From UMGS1975 sp959600905 (GTDB lineage Bacteria; Bacillota; Clostridia; Christensenellales; QAND01): DNA of 64,000 nt. The notes below the pieces were generated by a model. That model had not been told where the DNA came from. It saw only the letters and a list, made by a program, of their open reading frames with translations, and did not search any database. Position 1 is the stretch's first letter; each line of letters opens with the position of its first letter. The position numbers were made by a program, and so were the translations under genes. This document shows positions 1 through 9,413 of the stretch, in pieces. The stretch spans positions 186,001 to 250,000 of the forward strand of contig CAUGNO010000001.1 in the NCBI GenBank assembly GCA_959600905.1, read 5' to 3'.

Positions 1-675
1 CAAATTGCCGCCCTTGATCTGAACAGTCAACTCCCCTTTTCGATTTCCCATCGCAAAAAAGACATTTCGCCGATCCACTTTGTATATTTTTAGTGTCTTT
101 TCTACGCCTTGGCTTGTGAGCCCCAGGGTTTTTAGGTTTTCCTGCTGCCATTCCCCTTCAATGAGAATGCCCAGCGGCATATCATTTTCCTTTGCAACCA
201 TACCAAGATCCTCTATCGTAGGCGGCTGTGTCTTATTTTGGAACATCACGCTAAGCTGTCCGTTTGTTTCCATCGTAGCGCAGTATACATCATCCAGAGA
301 AAACGCATCCTTTGCGCGAAGCGCCTCCATCAGCTCCTCAACGCTCAGGCTTAGCTTTTTTAACTCCTTTTCATTGATGACCCCATTTCGGATCAAGGTG
401 CTTGTTTTGCCGCAAAACACTTTGCGCAGCTTTCTGCTCTTAATGCATAAAAAAGAGATGAAATTATGGCAAATAAACAATGCAATCATGGGGATGATTC
501 CCTCCACCAAGGAAATAGCGGGATCTTGCATCGGTGCAGCCACTACGTCTGCCACCAGCAGCGTAATGACAATTTCATAGGGCTGCATCTGGCCAATCTG
601 CCGCTTTCCCATCATCCTCATAAAAATTACCACGACCAGATATAGGATCAATGCGCGCATAAAAATTGTAAGCAT
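1..675 (-). CDS. DUF421 (YetF/YdfS-type) membrane protein, 3' end cut by window
   Basis: The 225 visible codons begin MLTIFMRALILYLVVVIFMR and continue with MGKRQIGQMQPYEIVITLL. This is the typical opening of DUF421 proteins: two or three N-terminal membrane helices, the G-K-R-Q-I motif, then a soluble domain with the N-G-x-I-N/K-x-x-L-K pattern after about residue 110. The start is supported by AGGAGG about 5 bases upstream. The stop codon lies outside the window, so the length is unknown. The family occurs in sporeformers and its biochemical role is poorly defined, so I assign none. Confidence 0.85.
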   Translation of the reverse strand, partial: MLTIFMRALILYLVVVIFMRMMGKRQIGQMQPYEIVITLLVADVVAAPMQDPAISLVEGIIPMIALFICHNFISFLCIKSRKLRKVFCGKTSTLIRNGVINEKELKKLSLSVEELMEALRAKDAFSLDDVYCATMETNGQLSVMFQNKTQPPTIEDLGMVAKENDMPLGILIEGEWQQENLKTLGLTSQGVEKTLKIYKVDRRNVFFAMGNRKGELTVQIKGGNL

Positions 676-824
676 GGTTTTCCTCCTTGCTTACAGTTTG
701 TACAAAATAATTAAAAGCATACGCCATAACTGGTTGAAATACTGACAAACCGTTGCCACAACCAAACGCTATATTAAAAGCGTAGCAAGCAACCAAGCAA
801 TTGCAAGCAAATCCTCCCCCTTAC

Positions 825-851
825 AAACCCTCCGCCAAAAGCGGAGGGTTT
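825..851. terminator. Hairpin terminator, probably bidirectional
   Basis: A perfect stem of aaaccctccgc with gcggagggttt closes on a short A-rich loop. The better T run is on the + strand. It lies between the tRNA and the DUF421 gene, in a 250-base stretch that otherwise holds no gene. Confidence 0.6.
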
Positions 852-889
852 TCCCATTTCTTCGCAAAATATCGCGGCTACAATTTACA

Positions 890-924
890 AAAAAACGCAA
901 GCCGTATATGGCTTGCGTTTTTTT
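890..924 (-). terminator. Terminator after tRNA-Val
   Basis: Stem acgcaagcc/ggcttgcgt flanked by A and T runs sits directly downstream of the tRNA in the minus direction, as expected for a rho-independent terminator of the uvrBA-tRNA transcript or of the tRNA alone. Confidence 0.8.
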
Positions 925-927
925 ATA

Positions 928-1003
928 TGGTGGGACTTACTGGACTCGAACCAGCGACCCCATCGATGTGAACGATGTGCTCTACCAACTGAGCTAAAGT
1001 CCC
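928..1003 (-). tRNA. tRNA-Val (anticodon CAC)
   Basis: The minus strand folds into a full cloverleaf. The acceptor arm is GGGACTT paired with AAGTCCC, the D arm is GCTC/GAGC, and the anticodon stem CATCG/CGATG carries loop TTCACAT. The T arm is CTGG/CCAG with loop TTCGAGT, the discriminator is A, and the 3' CCA is encoded. Anticodon CAC reads GTG valine codons. It lies 50 bases downstream of the uvrA stop. Confidence 0.96.
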
Positions 1004-1053
1004 AAGTGCCTTGCTATTATAGCGTACAAGGCACAAAAAATCAAGTGTCATCT

Positions 1054-3906
1054 TTACTTTTTCGCAATGCTTCTTTTCTTGTGGCGTTCCAGGATCGGCG
1101 CCAGATACTGCCCCGTATAGCTTCCCTTTATCTTGGCTACCTGCTCCGGCGTTCCTGTAGCAACGATGGTGCCGCCTTTATCTCCGCCTTCCGGCCCCAA
1201 ATCTATAATTTGATCCGCTGTTTTAATGACATCCAAATTATGCTCAATGACTACCACGGTATTCCCGCCCTCTACCAGCTGATGCAAGATCTTTACCAAC
1301 CGATCCACATCCGCAATATGCAGCCCAGTAGTAGGCTCGTCCAAGATATACAACGTACGTCCCGTTCCTCTTTTCGACAGCTCGGTGGCAAGCTTCACAC
1401 GCTGCGCTTCCCCGCCGGATAGTGTGGTACTCGGCTGCCCCAATCGCATATACCCCAAACCTACCTGGCAAAGCACATCCAGCTTCCTATGGATTCTTTG
1501 AATTGGCGAGAAAAAGTCGCGCGCCTGTTCAATCGTCATATCCAGCACATCTGCAATGTTTTTCCCTTTATAATAGACCTCCAGCGTCTCCCGGTTATAT
1601 CGCTTTCCCTTGCATACATCGCAAGGCACATAAATATCCGGCAAAAAATGCATCTCGATACGTACGATACCGTCCCCTTTGCATGCTTCGCAACGTCCAC
1701 CCTTCACATTGAAGCTAAACCGCCCATTTTTATAGCCCCTCATTTTAGCGTCCGGCGTCTGTGCGAACAAATCGCGGATCATATCAAATACCCCGGTATA
1801 GGTAGCTGGATTGCTGCGCGGCGTACGGCCGATGGGCGACTGGTCGATGTCAATTACCTTATCCAGCTGTTCTAGACCTATCATGCTATCGTAACGCCCT
1901 GGGCGGACGCGCGCACGGTTTAGATCACGCGCCAGTGACTTATATAATATCTCATTGACAAAGCTGCTCTTTCCGCTGCCCGAAACGCCGGTAATGCAGG
2001 TAAGCACTCCCAACGGCACTTTAATATCAATGTTTTTTAAATTGTTTTCCTGGCAACCCTTAACAAGCAGGGTTCCCGTTGGTTTTCTCCTTTTGTCTGG
2101 TATCGCAACTTCTTTCTTGCCGGACAAATACTGGCCTGTAATGGAAGCCTCGCAGGCCTCTATCTCTTGCACTGTGCCCTGCGCTACAAGCTCGCCGCCA
2201 TGTTCCCCTGCGCCCGGCCCGATGTCCACGATCTGATCCGCTGCACGCATTGTATCCTCATCGTGCTCTACAACGATCAGCGTATTGCCAAGATCACGAA
2301 GGCTCTTCAGCGTAGCAAGCAGCTTATCATTGTCTCTCTGATGCAGGCCAATGCTCGGTTCATCCAAAATATACAACACGCCTGTCAGCCTCGATCCGAT
2401 CTGCGTAGCCAAGCGGATACGCTGCGCTTCCCCGCCGGACAGCGTATATGCCGTCCTTGACAGCGTGATGTATTCCAAGCCTACATCATTCAAAAAACCA
2501 ATTCTAGATTTGATTTCTTTGAGAATGCGGCCCGCTATCATTTCTTCGCGCTCCGTCAGCTCCAAATGATCGATGAAATGCTTGATCTCTGAAACAGGCA
2601 AGTCGGATAGCTCAGCGATGGAGAGCCCGCCTACCGTCACGCCCAGCACCTCCGGCTTTAGCCTAGCGCCATGGCAGTCCGGGCAAGGCACATTGGCCAT
2701 AAACTGCTCGTATTCCTCTTTCATATAATCGCTTTGTGTTTCCTTATACCGGCGTTCAATATTATTGACCAGGCCTTCGAATTCGCTGTAAAACTTTCCG
2801 CTTCCAAATGCCTTATCGTAGGAAACCTCTATCTTCTCCTTAGAGCCATACAGGAAAAGATCCATGATCTCTTTGGGCAGTTCCGATACCGGCACATCCA
2901 AAGAGAAGCCGTAATGATTGGCCATAGCCGCAAAATACATTTCCGCCATCGAGCCCGGTTGCGAAGTATCCCATCCCGGGATACTGATTGCGCCCTGCCG
3001 AATGGATTTGCTTTTATCCGGAATGATAAGCGCTGGATCTACCTTTGTCAGCATCCCTAAACCCGAACAGGTGGGGCAAGCTCCAAAAGGGCTGTTGAAG
3101 GAAAACATGCGAGGCGTCAGTTCCTCCATGCTGATGCCGCAATCCGGGCAGGCATAGTTGGAGCTCATCACAGTCTGCTCTCCTGTATCCGCATCCTGTA
3201 TCGTCACAACCCCCTGAGACAGCGCCAGCGCCGTTTCTAGGCTGTCATTAAGCCGGCTCTTTGCATCTTCCCGCACAACGATACGATCCACCACAGCGTA
3301 AATGGTGTGCTTTTTCGTCTTTGCCAGCTTTTGCCGCTCTTCCGACAGATCAATAATCTCACCATCCACCATCGCTCTGGCAAAGCCGCCCTTGCGCAGA
3401 TCCTCAAACACCTTCACATGCTCGCCTTTTCTCTCCCGAACCACCGGTGCCAAAAGCAGAATACGCCTTCCTTCCCCCATCGCAAGCACGTTTTCCACCA
3501 TCTGGTCAATGCTTTGCTGTTTGATAGGCCTGCCGCATTTAGGGCAATGCGGCTGTCCGATGCGCGCATACAGCAAACGAAGATAGTCATGGATCTCCGT
3601 AACCGTGCCAACTGTTGATCTGGGGTTTCGGGAAGTTGTCTTCTGATCAATTGAAATTGCCGGCGAAAGCCCCTCAATCGATTCCACATCCGGCTTTTCC
3701 ATCTGCCCCAAAAATTGGCGTGCATATGAGGATAAAGATTCTACATATCTCCTTTGTCCTTCAGCATAGATCGTATCGAATGCCAGGCTGCTTTTACCGC
3801 TACCGGACAGTCCGGTAAATACCACCAGGCTGTCTCTTGGAATCGATAAATCAATGTTCTTCAAATTATTTTGCTTCGCCCCGCGGATTTCTATCGTTTC
3901 ATTCAT
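1054..3906 (-). CDS. uvrA: Excinuclease ABC subunit A
   Basis: A full-length UvrA of 950 residues, the damage-recognition ATPase of nucleotide excision repair. It has two ABC modules, each with a Walker A (GLSGSGKSS near residue 31; GVSGSGKSS near 640) and a signature (LSGGEAQRIRLA near 490; LSGGEAQRVKLA near 830). Zinc-finger cysteine pairs CPKC, CPDC...CPTC and CEAC...CDVC are present. Its ATG overlaps the uvrB stop by four bases (ATGA), so the two are translationally coupled. Control is expected from the SOS promoter upstream of uvrB. Confidence 0.97.
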   Translation of the reverse strand: MNETIEIRGAKQNNLKNIDLSIPRDSLVVFTGLSGSGKSSLAFDTIYAEGQRRYVESLSSYARQFLGQMEKPDVESIEGLSPAISIDQKTTSRNPRSTVGTVTEIHDYLRLLYARIGQPHCPKCGRPIKQQSIDQMVENVLAMGEGRRILLLAPVVRERKGEHVKVFEDLRKGGFARAMVDGEIIDLSEERQKLAKTKKHTIYAVVDRIVVREDAKSRLNDSLETALALSQGVVTIQDADTGEQTVMSSNYACPDCGISMEELTPRMFSFNSPFGACPTCSGLGMLTKVDPALIIPDKSKSIRQGAISIPGWDTSQPGSMAEMYFAAMANHYGFSLDVPVSELPKEIMDLFLYGSKEKIEVSYDKAFGSGKFYSEFEGLVNNIERRYKETQSDYMKEEYEQFMANVPCPDCHGARLKPEVLGVTVGGLSIAELSDLPVSEIKHFIDHLELTEREEMIAGRILKEIKSRIGFLNDVGLEYITLSRTAYTLSGGEAQRIRLATQIGSRLTGVLYILDEPSIGLHQRDNDKLLATLKSLRDLGNTLIVVEHDEDTMRAADQIVDIGPGAGEHGGELVAQGTVQEIEACEASITGQYLSGKKEVAIPDKRRKPTGTLLVKGCQENNLKNIDIKVPLGVLTCITGVSGSGKSSFVNEILYKSLARDLNRARVRPGRYDSMIGLEQLDKVIDIDQSPIGRTPRSNPATYTGVFDMIRDLFAQTPDAKMRGYKNGRFSFNVKGGRCEACKGDGIVRIEMHFLPDIYVPCDVCKGKRYNRETLEVYYKGKNIADVLDMTIEQARDFFSPIQRIHRKLDVLCQVGLGYMRLGQPSTTLSGGEAQRVKLATELSKRGTGRTLYILDEPTTGLHIADVDRLVKILHQLVEGGNTVVVIEHNLDVIKTADQIIDLGPEGGDKGGTIVATGTPEQVAKIKGSYTGQYLAPILERHKKRSIAKK

Positions 3907-5933
3907 TTTCCTTTTTTTCTCCCTTTATAGCCGCTGCTCTTCTTTTGTTTTTTTCTGTCTGGCACCGACCCATCCCTCAGCGCCAAAATCTCATCACGCA
4001 GCACTGCCGCGCGTTCGAAATCCAGCTCGGCGGCTGCCTGCTTCATCTCCTGCTCCATCAACTGTATCTTCATCTGTCGCTGCTGCGGCGTCAGCTGGAC
4101 GCTGTCCTTGCGATCCTTGTGTGCGCTTCTGGAAATCTCCAATACGTTGCGGATGCTCTTTTCCACGCTGTGCGGCGTAATATGGTGTTCTTCGTTGTAG
4201 GCCAACTGTATCTCACGCCTGCGCATCGTCTCGTCCATAGCGCGCCGCATGCTGTCTGTAATCTTATCCCCATACATGATAACGCGGCTATGCACGTTAC
4301 GTGCTGCGCGTCCTATGGTCTGGATCAGCGATGTTGTGCTTCTCAGGTATCCTTCCTTGTCCGCATCCAAAATCGCTACCAATCCAACTTCCGGTATATC
4401 CAGCCCCTCGCGCAGCAGATTGATGCCGACCAAAACGTCGTATTCACCCAGGCGAAGATCTCGAATCAGCTCCATACGTTCCATTGTCTCGGTGTCCGCA
4501 TGCATATACCGAACGCGCATATCCAGCTGCTCGAGGTATTCTGTCAAACGCTCCGCCATCTTTTTGGTCAGCGTTGTAACCAGTGTCCTATACCCCTGCT
4601 CTGTGGTTTTACGGATCTGGCCAATCAAATCATCCACCTGGCCCTCTGCCGGCAGCACTGTCACTTCTGGGTCCACCAGCCCCGTTGGGCGGATGATCTG
4701 CTCTACCGTCTGTGTGCTGACGGAGGTTTCATACTCGGCCGGCGTAGCAGACACGTACACCGCCTGGTTGACCCGCTGTGTAAATTCTTCAAATTTCAAC
4801 GGCCTATTGTCATACGCGCTTGGCAAACGGAATCCGTACTGTACCAAGGAATCCTTACGGGAAAAATCTCCTTTATACATGGCCTTGATCTGGGGGATGG
4901 TCACATGGCTTTCGTCTATCATCAGCAGATAATCGTCCGGAAAGTAATCCAGGAGCGTATAGGGCGGCTGCCCCGGTTTTCGCCCATCAAAATATCGTGA
5001 GTAGTTCTCTATGCCGCTGCAAAAGCCGATTTCTCTCATCATTTCCAAATCAAAGGTAGTACGCTGCTCAATACGCTGCGCTTCCAACAGCCTGTCCTGC
5101 TTACGAAATGCCTCCGCCTGCTTTTTCATATCCTCTTCAATCTGCTCCATTGCGGCATGGAGCTTTGCTTGGCTTGTCGCATAGTGCGTGGCGGGAAACA
5201 AAACAGTGTGGTCCAAAATACGCACAGGGCTGCCCGTCAGCGTATCGATTTCGCTGATCCGTTCAATCTCGTCTCCAAAAAATTCGATGCGAATGGCCCG
5301 CTCGCTATGGCTGGCCGGAAAAACCTCTAGTACATCGCCACGGGCCCGGAAAGTGCCACGCACAAAATTGATGTCGTTTCTCTCATATTGGATATCTACC
5401 AAATGGCGAATGATATCATCTCTATCCCGCTGCATACCGGGGCGAAGAGATATGGATAAATTTAGGTATTCCTCCGGATCACCCAACGCATAAATGCAGG
5501 ATACAGACGCCACGATGATCACATCTCTACGCTCGTTTAGCGCGCTGGTAGCGCTATGGCGCATCTTATCAATCTCATCATTGATGGCCGTTGTCTTCTC
5601 AATATATACATCGCTGGAGGGGATATACGCTTCCGGTTGATAATAGTCGTAGTAGGATACAAAATATTCTACCGCGCTGTCCGGAAAAAACTCCTTAAAC
5701 TCGCTGCATAGCTGGCCTGCCAGCGTCTTATTATGCGCAATGACGAGCGTGGGCTTTTGTACCTTTTCAATGACCTTTGCCATCGTATAGGTCTTTCCAC
5801 TGCCCGTAACACCCAGCAGCACCTGATTTTTTTCTCCTCGTAAGATGCCATCCGCCAGCTTTTCAATCGCCTGGGGCTGGTCGCCGGTTGGTTCAAACGG
5901 GGAAACTACCTTGAATCTTCCCACATCACTCAT
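3903..5933 (-). CDS. uvrB: Excinuclease ABC subunit B
   Basis: UvrB of 676 residues, the helicase-like subunit that receives damaged DNA from UvrA and recruits UvrC. Visible motifs are Walker A GVTGSGKTYTMAK, the aromatic beta-hairpin YYDYYQPEAYIP, the DESH box, the helicase VI motif QTIGRAARN and a C-terminal UVR domain (ELDFERAAVLRDEI). I chose the ATG giving MSDVGRFKVVSPFEPTGDQ because GGAGG precedes it by about 9 bases. An in-frame ATG 51 bases further upstream has no ribosome site and lies right against the SOS box. It is the first gene of the uvrBA operon. Confidence 0.96.
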   Translation of the reverse strand: MSDVGRFKVVSPFEPTGDQPQAIEKLADGILRGEKNQVLLGVTGSGKTYTMAKVIEKVQKPTLVIAHNKTLAGQLCSEFKEFFPDSAVEYFVSYYDYYQPEAYIPSSDVYIEKTTAINDEIDKMRHSATSALNERRDVIIVASVSCIYALGDPEEYLNLSISLRPGMQRDRDDIIRHLVDIQYERNDINFVRGTFRARGDVLEVFPASHSERAIRIEFFGDEIERISEIDTLTGSPVRILDHTVLFPATHYATSQAKLHAAMEQIEEDMKKQAEAFRKQDRLLEAQRIEQRTTFDLEMMREIGFCSGIENYSRYFDGRKPGQPPYTLLDYFPDDYLLMIDESHVTIPQIKAMYKGDFSRKDSLVQYGFRLPSAYDNRPLKFEEFTQRVNQAVYVSATPAEYETSVSTQTVEQIIRPTGLVDPEVTVLPAEGQVDDLIGQIRKTTEQGYRTLVTTLTKKMAERLTEYLEQLDMRVRYMHADTETMERMELIRDLRLGEYDVLVGINLLREGLDIPEVGLVAILDADKEGYLRSTTSLIQTIGRAARNVHSRVIMYGDKITDSMRRAMDETMRRREIQLAYNEEHHITPHSVEKSIRNVLEISRSAHKDRKDSVQLTPQQRQMKIQLMEQEMKQAAAELDFERAAVLRDEILALRDGSVPDRKKQKKSSGYKGRKKGK

Positions 5934-5990
5934 ACAGCGCTGCCTCCCTCCACAATTTCTTTTCACGCGTTCATAAACCGACATTTTTAA

Positions 5991-6002
5991 GAACTAATGT
6001 TC
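5991..6002. promoter_or_regulatory. LexA (DinR) SOS box of uvrBA
   Basis: GAACTAATGTTC is an exact GAAC-N4-GTTC palindrome, the Gram-positive LexA operator. It sits where the transcription start is expected, just downstream of the -10 element, which is a normal place for repression. Confidence 0.85.
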
Positions 6003-6009
6003 TCGTTTT

Positions 6010-6038
6010 ATCCTACTTGTTCTCCTATGTTTTGTCAA
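6010..6038 (-). promoter_or_regulatory. sigma-A promoter of uvrBA
   Basis: On the minus strand a perfect -35 TTGACA (6033-6038), a 17-base spacer and -10 TAGGAT (6010-6015) are followed by the SOS box. The stretch 6039-6162 holds no gene or other signal that I recognise. Confidence 0.8.
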
Positions 6039-6162
6039 TGCTTTAGTATGCCATACAAAAAAATCTTTTACAACGGCATTTCTTCCCTATTCTCTCTGTA
6101 ATCGGCAAGAATTCGTCCTCCATAATCCCCAAATATCGTCAAGAGTCTCTCCGCTGGCTTTC

Positions 6163-6191
6163 TTGAAAACAACGACAAACTATTCTATACT
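6163..6191 (+). promoter_or_regulatory. Promoter of the HTH-cupin gene
   Basis: TTGAAA, 17 bases, TATACT. A hairpin CCTCCC/GGGAGG (6204-6220) lies in the short leader immediately before the ribosome site AAGGAG (6225-6230). Confidence 0.7.
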
Positions 6192-6238
6192 AATGATAGA
6201 AATCCTCCCCTTTTGGGAGGTTGAAAGGAGCACACGTC

Positions 6239-6790
6239 ATGAATCATCCGATTGAAATGATCGCTTCCCATCTAAAGCAAGTGAGGGAGACATTGGGTCT
6301 ATCCGTTGAAGAGGTTTGCAAAGCGCTGGATATCTCTTCTGAGCAGTATCTCAACTATGAGCAGGCACGGGAGGATATTCCCATCGGGCTGCTCACCAGC
6401 TTTTGCAATACCTATGATGTATCTCTTGCCAACCTTGTAACGGGAGAGGAGCCCAAGCTCAGCGTCTATGCCATCAACCGCAAAGGAAAGGGCATGCAGG
6501 TAGAACGCTATCCCGGCTATGATTATGTCTCTCTGGCGCATCAGTTTTTCCATAAAAAATGTTATCCATTTATCGTTACCGTAAGCCCTGAAAAAGAGCC
6601 TGCAAAAATGAATAAGCACAATGGGCACGAATTCGACTATGTGCTTCAAGGCAGCCTTAAATGTAAAATTGGCGAAAAGGAAATTATCCTTGAAGAAGGA
6701 GATAGCATCTACTTCGATTCCGTGTATCCGCACGGCATACAGTCCAATACAGATCAGCCTGCCAAGTTTTTGGCAATCGTTTTAGAATAA
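6239..6790 (+). CDS. XRE-family regulator with C-terminal cupin sensor
   Basis: The 183-residue protein has an N-terminal helix-turn-helix of XRE type (residues about 7-65, ending in the usual SLANLVTGEE) and a C-terminal cupin barrel (about 105-183, with HGHEFDYVLQG-like spacing and a PHG near the end). Such proteins bind DNA and sense a small ligand or metal. The ligand here is unknown. I use the ATG at 6239 with AAGGAG eight bases upstream; a TTG 18 bases earlier lies before the ribosome site. It converges on another cupin gene, with a shared terminator between them. Confidence 0.85.
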   Translation: MNHPIEMIASHLKQVRETLGLSVEEVCKALDISSEQYLNYEQAREDIPIGLLTSFCNTYDVSLANLVTGEEPKLSVYAINRKGKGMQVERYPGYDYVSLAHQFFHKKCYPFIVTVSPEKEPAKMNKHNGHEFDYVLQGSLKCKIGEKEIILEEGDSIYFDSVYPHGIQSNTDQPAKFLAIVLE

Positions 6791-6795
6791 TCAAA

Positions 6796-6829
6796 TAAAA
6801 AAGAGACCTCATACTGGTCTCTTTTTTAT
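6796..6829. terminator. Bidirectional terminator
   Basis: Stem aaaaaagagacc/ggtctctttttt lies between two convergent cupin genes and serves both directions. Confidence 0.85.
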
Positions 6830-6835
6830 TCTCAA

Positions 6836-7183
6836 TCAGTCCATAATCACACAAGCGATCATCTTTAGATCTTTATCTCCATTGTTGGTAATGGAATGCC
6901 CCTCCCCGTTGACGGTCATCATGGTGTCGCCTACCTGGATCTTCTTTTCCGTACCATTGTCATCCACAATGCCTTCGCCTTCCAGGATATGATAAAACTC
7001 CATCTCACCATGATGCTCATGGTATCCAATGCCACAGCCAGGTTTCAGCGTCATAATGGAAAATACGCGGCAATTCTTCGGCATATCCGCCTTGTTGGCC
7101 AGAGCCTGGTTCAGCACTTCGCCAGGGCCGCCTCTCATCTCCTTGCGAACTTCTACTTCAATGGTTTTGGTAGATGTAATCAT
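6836..7183 (-). CDS. Small cupin-domain protein
   Basis: A single-domain cupin of 115 residues. The metal-site pattern GYHEHHGEMEFYHILEGEG matches cupin motif 1 (HxH...E), and the region GHSITNNGD supplies motif 2. It lies 12 bases downstream of hom on the same strand, so it is probably cotranscribed with coaX-hom. Cupins cover isomerases, dioxygenases and binding proteins, and nothing here fixes the substrate. Confidence 0.85.
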   Translation of the reverse strand: MITSTKTIEVEVRKEMRGGPGEVLNQALANKADMPKNCRVFSIMTLKPGCGIGYHEHHGEMEFYHILEGEGIVDDNGTEKKIQVGDTMMTVNGEGHSITNNGDKDLKMIACVIMD

Positions 7184-7195
7184 GATTTTGCCTCC

Positions 7196-8455
7196 TTATC
7201 TCTCGACTCGGATGATGTTCCGGATCGTAAAGTACTCCGTAGCTTCAATCTCCTTCACGGCTGACATTAGCGCCTTTTCCGTAGTTTGATGTGTGATGAA
7301 TACCAGCGGCACGCGGCCATCCTTTTCCTGGCCGCGCTGCATCACCGCTGCAATGGATACGCCTTTTTCTCCCAAGATCTTGGCCGCGGATGCCAATACA
7401 TTGGGTTTGTCTGTTGCTTCTGTATGGATGAAATAACTGCTTGTAAAATCATCCATAACCTTGGCTTGCTCATTTTTCAAAAATCCATACCGGCGATGCT
7501 TATCCTCTGTCAGCGCCGTCAGCACATCGCTAAGCAGTGCGCTCGCCGTCGGGAAATCACCGGCACCGCGGCCATAAAACATCAATTGGCCCGCCGCATC
7601 GGTATCAGCATACACTGCATTGAACGGCCCGCTCACGGAATTTAGCGGATGATCCAGCGGAATCATCGTCGGATGCACACGCACCTCTACCTCATCGCCT
7701 ACCTGTTTTCCGATGGCCAGCATCTTGATGCCATAGCCCAATTCCTTTGCAGTGCGGATATCGTCCGCAGATACCTTGGTAATCCCTTCACGTAGAATAT
7801 TGTCTACCTTAACGCGCTTGTTGAAGGCCAACGACGCCAAGATCGCCAATTTGAACTGTACATCGTATCCCTCTACGTCGTTTTTCGGGTCCGGCTCAGC
7901 ATAGCCCAGGTCTTGCGCCTGCTTCAATGCATCTGCATAATCCATACCCTCTTCGCTCATCTTGCTTAAAATATAGTTTGTCGTGCCGTTGATGATGCCC
8001 ATTACGCCTGTAATATGGTTGGCAGACAGGCTGTCCGTTACCGCCTTGATCACGGGCACCGCCCCCGCTACGCTTGCTTCAAAGTACAGCGCCGCCCCCG
8101 TTTTTTCTGCTGCCTGCTCCAATTCTTCCCAATGCTTGGAGATCAGCTCCTTATTGGCCGTCACATATCCCTTTCCTGCCTTGAGCACTGCCAAAGCATA
8201 GGACAGGGCAGGGTCCGTGCCGCCCATGGCCTCGGCCACAAGCTCGATCTCCGGATCGTTCACGATCTTTTCAAAGTCTGTGGTCAGCACCTCCGACGGT
8301 ACCGGGCGTTTTTTGTCCGCATTTTTAACCAGCGCATATTTTACCTCTACCTCTGCCCCGGTATTTTCGCGGATGATCTCCGCATTCTTTTCAATCAACT
8401 GGTAGGTACCCAGCCCTACCGTACCCAATCCCAAGAGTGCAATTTTGTGTTTCAT
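7196..8455 (-). CDS. hom: Homoserine dehydrogenase
   Basis: A 419-residue enzyme that reduces aspartate semialdehyde to homoserine in threonine and methionine synthesis. It shows the N-terminal Rossmann motif GLGTVGLGTY, the substrate region INGTTNYILSKM and the lysine-bearing GYAEPDPKNDVEGYD. A C-terminal ACT domain (from about residue 345, YFIHTEATDKPNVL...) is the usual site of threonine feedback inhibition. GGGAGGT lies upstream of the ATG. It follows coaX by 17 bases. Confidence 0.95.
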   Translation of the reverse strand: MKHKIALLGLGTVGLGTYQLIEKNAEIIRENTGAEVEVKYALVKNADKKRPVPSEVLTTDFEKIVNDPEIELVAEAMGGTDPALSYALAVLKAGKGYVTANKELISKHWEELEQAAEKTGAALYFEASVAGAVPVIKAVTDSLSANHITGVMGIINGTTNYILSKMSEEGMDYADALKQAQDLGYAEPDPKNDVEGYDVQFKLAILASLAFNKRVKVDNILREGITKVSADDIRTAKELGYGIKMLAIGKQVGDEVEVRVHPTMIPLDHPLNSVSGPFNAVYADTDAAGQLMFYGRGAGDFPTASALLSDVLTALTEDKHRRYGFLKNEQAKVMDDFTSSYFIHTEATDKPNVLASAAKILGEKGVSIAAVMQRGQEKDGRVPLVFITHQTTEKALMSAVKEIEATEYFTIRNIIRVER

Positions 8456-8472
8456 TGTTGTGAGTACCTCCC

Positions 8473-9240
8473 TTAACGATTCTTGTTGTATATAATTTGT
8501 AAGCCTTTTAATGTCAAAAGCTTGTCCACTGTATTGATGTGGTGCGTATCCCCTGCTATGACGTCTGAAAGCCCGCCCGTTGCCACCACAAACGCAGGGC
8601 CAACCTCCATTTTCAGCTTTGCCAAGATGTTATCCGCCAGCCCGGCAAAGCCATACATCACGCCTGCCTGCATTGCCTCTATGGTGTTGGTGGCCAGTAC
8701 ATGATCCGGCTTTGCAAAGTTGAATCTTCTCAGCTGGGCTGCCCGGCTGGTCAACGCTTCGCTGGCGCTGCGGATGCCGGGGGCAATGGAGCCGCCCAAA
8801 AACACACCATCCTCGCTAATGACGCCAAAGGTGGTGGCTGTGCCGAAATCCACCGTAATGCATGCACCGTTTCCTCCATACAATTCATACCCCGCCACGG
8901 CATTGGCAATTCGATCCGCCCCCAAGGCCGGCAGCGAATCATATTGCAGCTTGATGCCCAAATTCAGCTGATAGGAAACGAACATCGGATGGCACCGGAA
9001 AAAGGTGTGCGTCATTCGGTCTAGAGTGTAGCGCAGCTGCGGCTGTACCGTTGCGATGATAACGCCCTCTATTTCATCTGCCGTTCGGTTCAAATATGAT
9101 AGAAAGTGAATGATCAACAGGCCGTATTCATCGCTGCTTCGGTCTGCGTTGGTCGTGATGCGAAAGCTGGAAATCAGCTTTTCTTCTTCAAACAACCCTA
9201 CTTTAATATTTGAGTTGCCTACATCCATAGCAAGCAGCAT
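8473..9240 (-). CDS. coaX: Type III pantothenate kinase
   Basis: A 255-residue ASKHA-fold kinase catalysing the first step of coenzyme A synthesis. The motifs DVGNSNIKVGLF (phosphate 1) and ITVDFGTATTF (phosphate 2), GADRIANAVAGY and the C-terminal VATGGL are all present. The start has AGGAGG 9 bases upstream. No type I or II kinase is seen in the window. It is the first gene of coaX-hom-cupin. Confidence 0.95.
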   Translation of the reverse strand: MLLAMDVGNSNIKVGLFEEEKLISSFRITTNADRSSDEYGLLIIHFLSYLNRTADEIEGVIIATVQPQLRYTLDRMTHTFFRCHPMFVSYQLNLGIKLQYDSLPALGADRIANAVAGYELYGGNGACITVDFGTATTFGVISEDGVFLGGSIAPGIRSASEALTSRAAQLRRFNFAKPDHVLATNTIEAMQAGVMYGFAGLADNILAKLKMEVGPAFVVATGGLSDVIAGDTHHINTVDKLLTLKGLQIIYNKNR

Positions 9241-9337
9241 ACTAGATGCCTCCTTTTCCCCGCCCCAGCATTATAAACTGCATTGGGCCAATGAAAACTT
9301 CGTCCCAGCATTTCAAAATTAGACAAAAGTTGCGTTT

Positions 9338-9366
9338 ATTATACCAGGTCTGCCGGGATAAAACAA
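9338..9366 (-). promoter_or_regulatory. Promoter of coaX-hom
   Basis: Minus-strand TTGTTT, 17 bases, perfect TATAAT. The -35 lies right beside the tspO terminator. A second TATAAT closer to coaX has only a weak -35. Confidence 0.6.
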
Positions 9367-9368
9367 TA

Positions 9369-9394
9369 AAACGGGCGCAGTTTTACGCCCGTTT
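9369..9394 (-). terminator. Terminator of tspO
   Basis: Stem aaacgggcg/cgcccgttt followed on the minus strand by ttttattgtttt. Confidence 0.8.
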
Positions 9395-9413
9395 CTCCTC
9401 TGCCAGCTTCTGT

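Noticed and set aside
3837..5000. Open frame of 387 codons antisense to uvrB
   Set aside because: No start signal, no domain, fully inside uvrB.
5934..5984. Earlier uvrB start
   Set aside because: No ribosome site, and it lies next to the SOS box; the ATG at 5933 gives the family-typical N-terminus.
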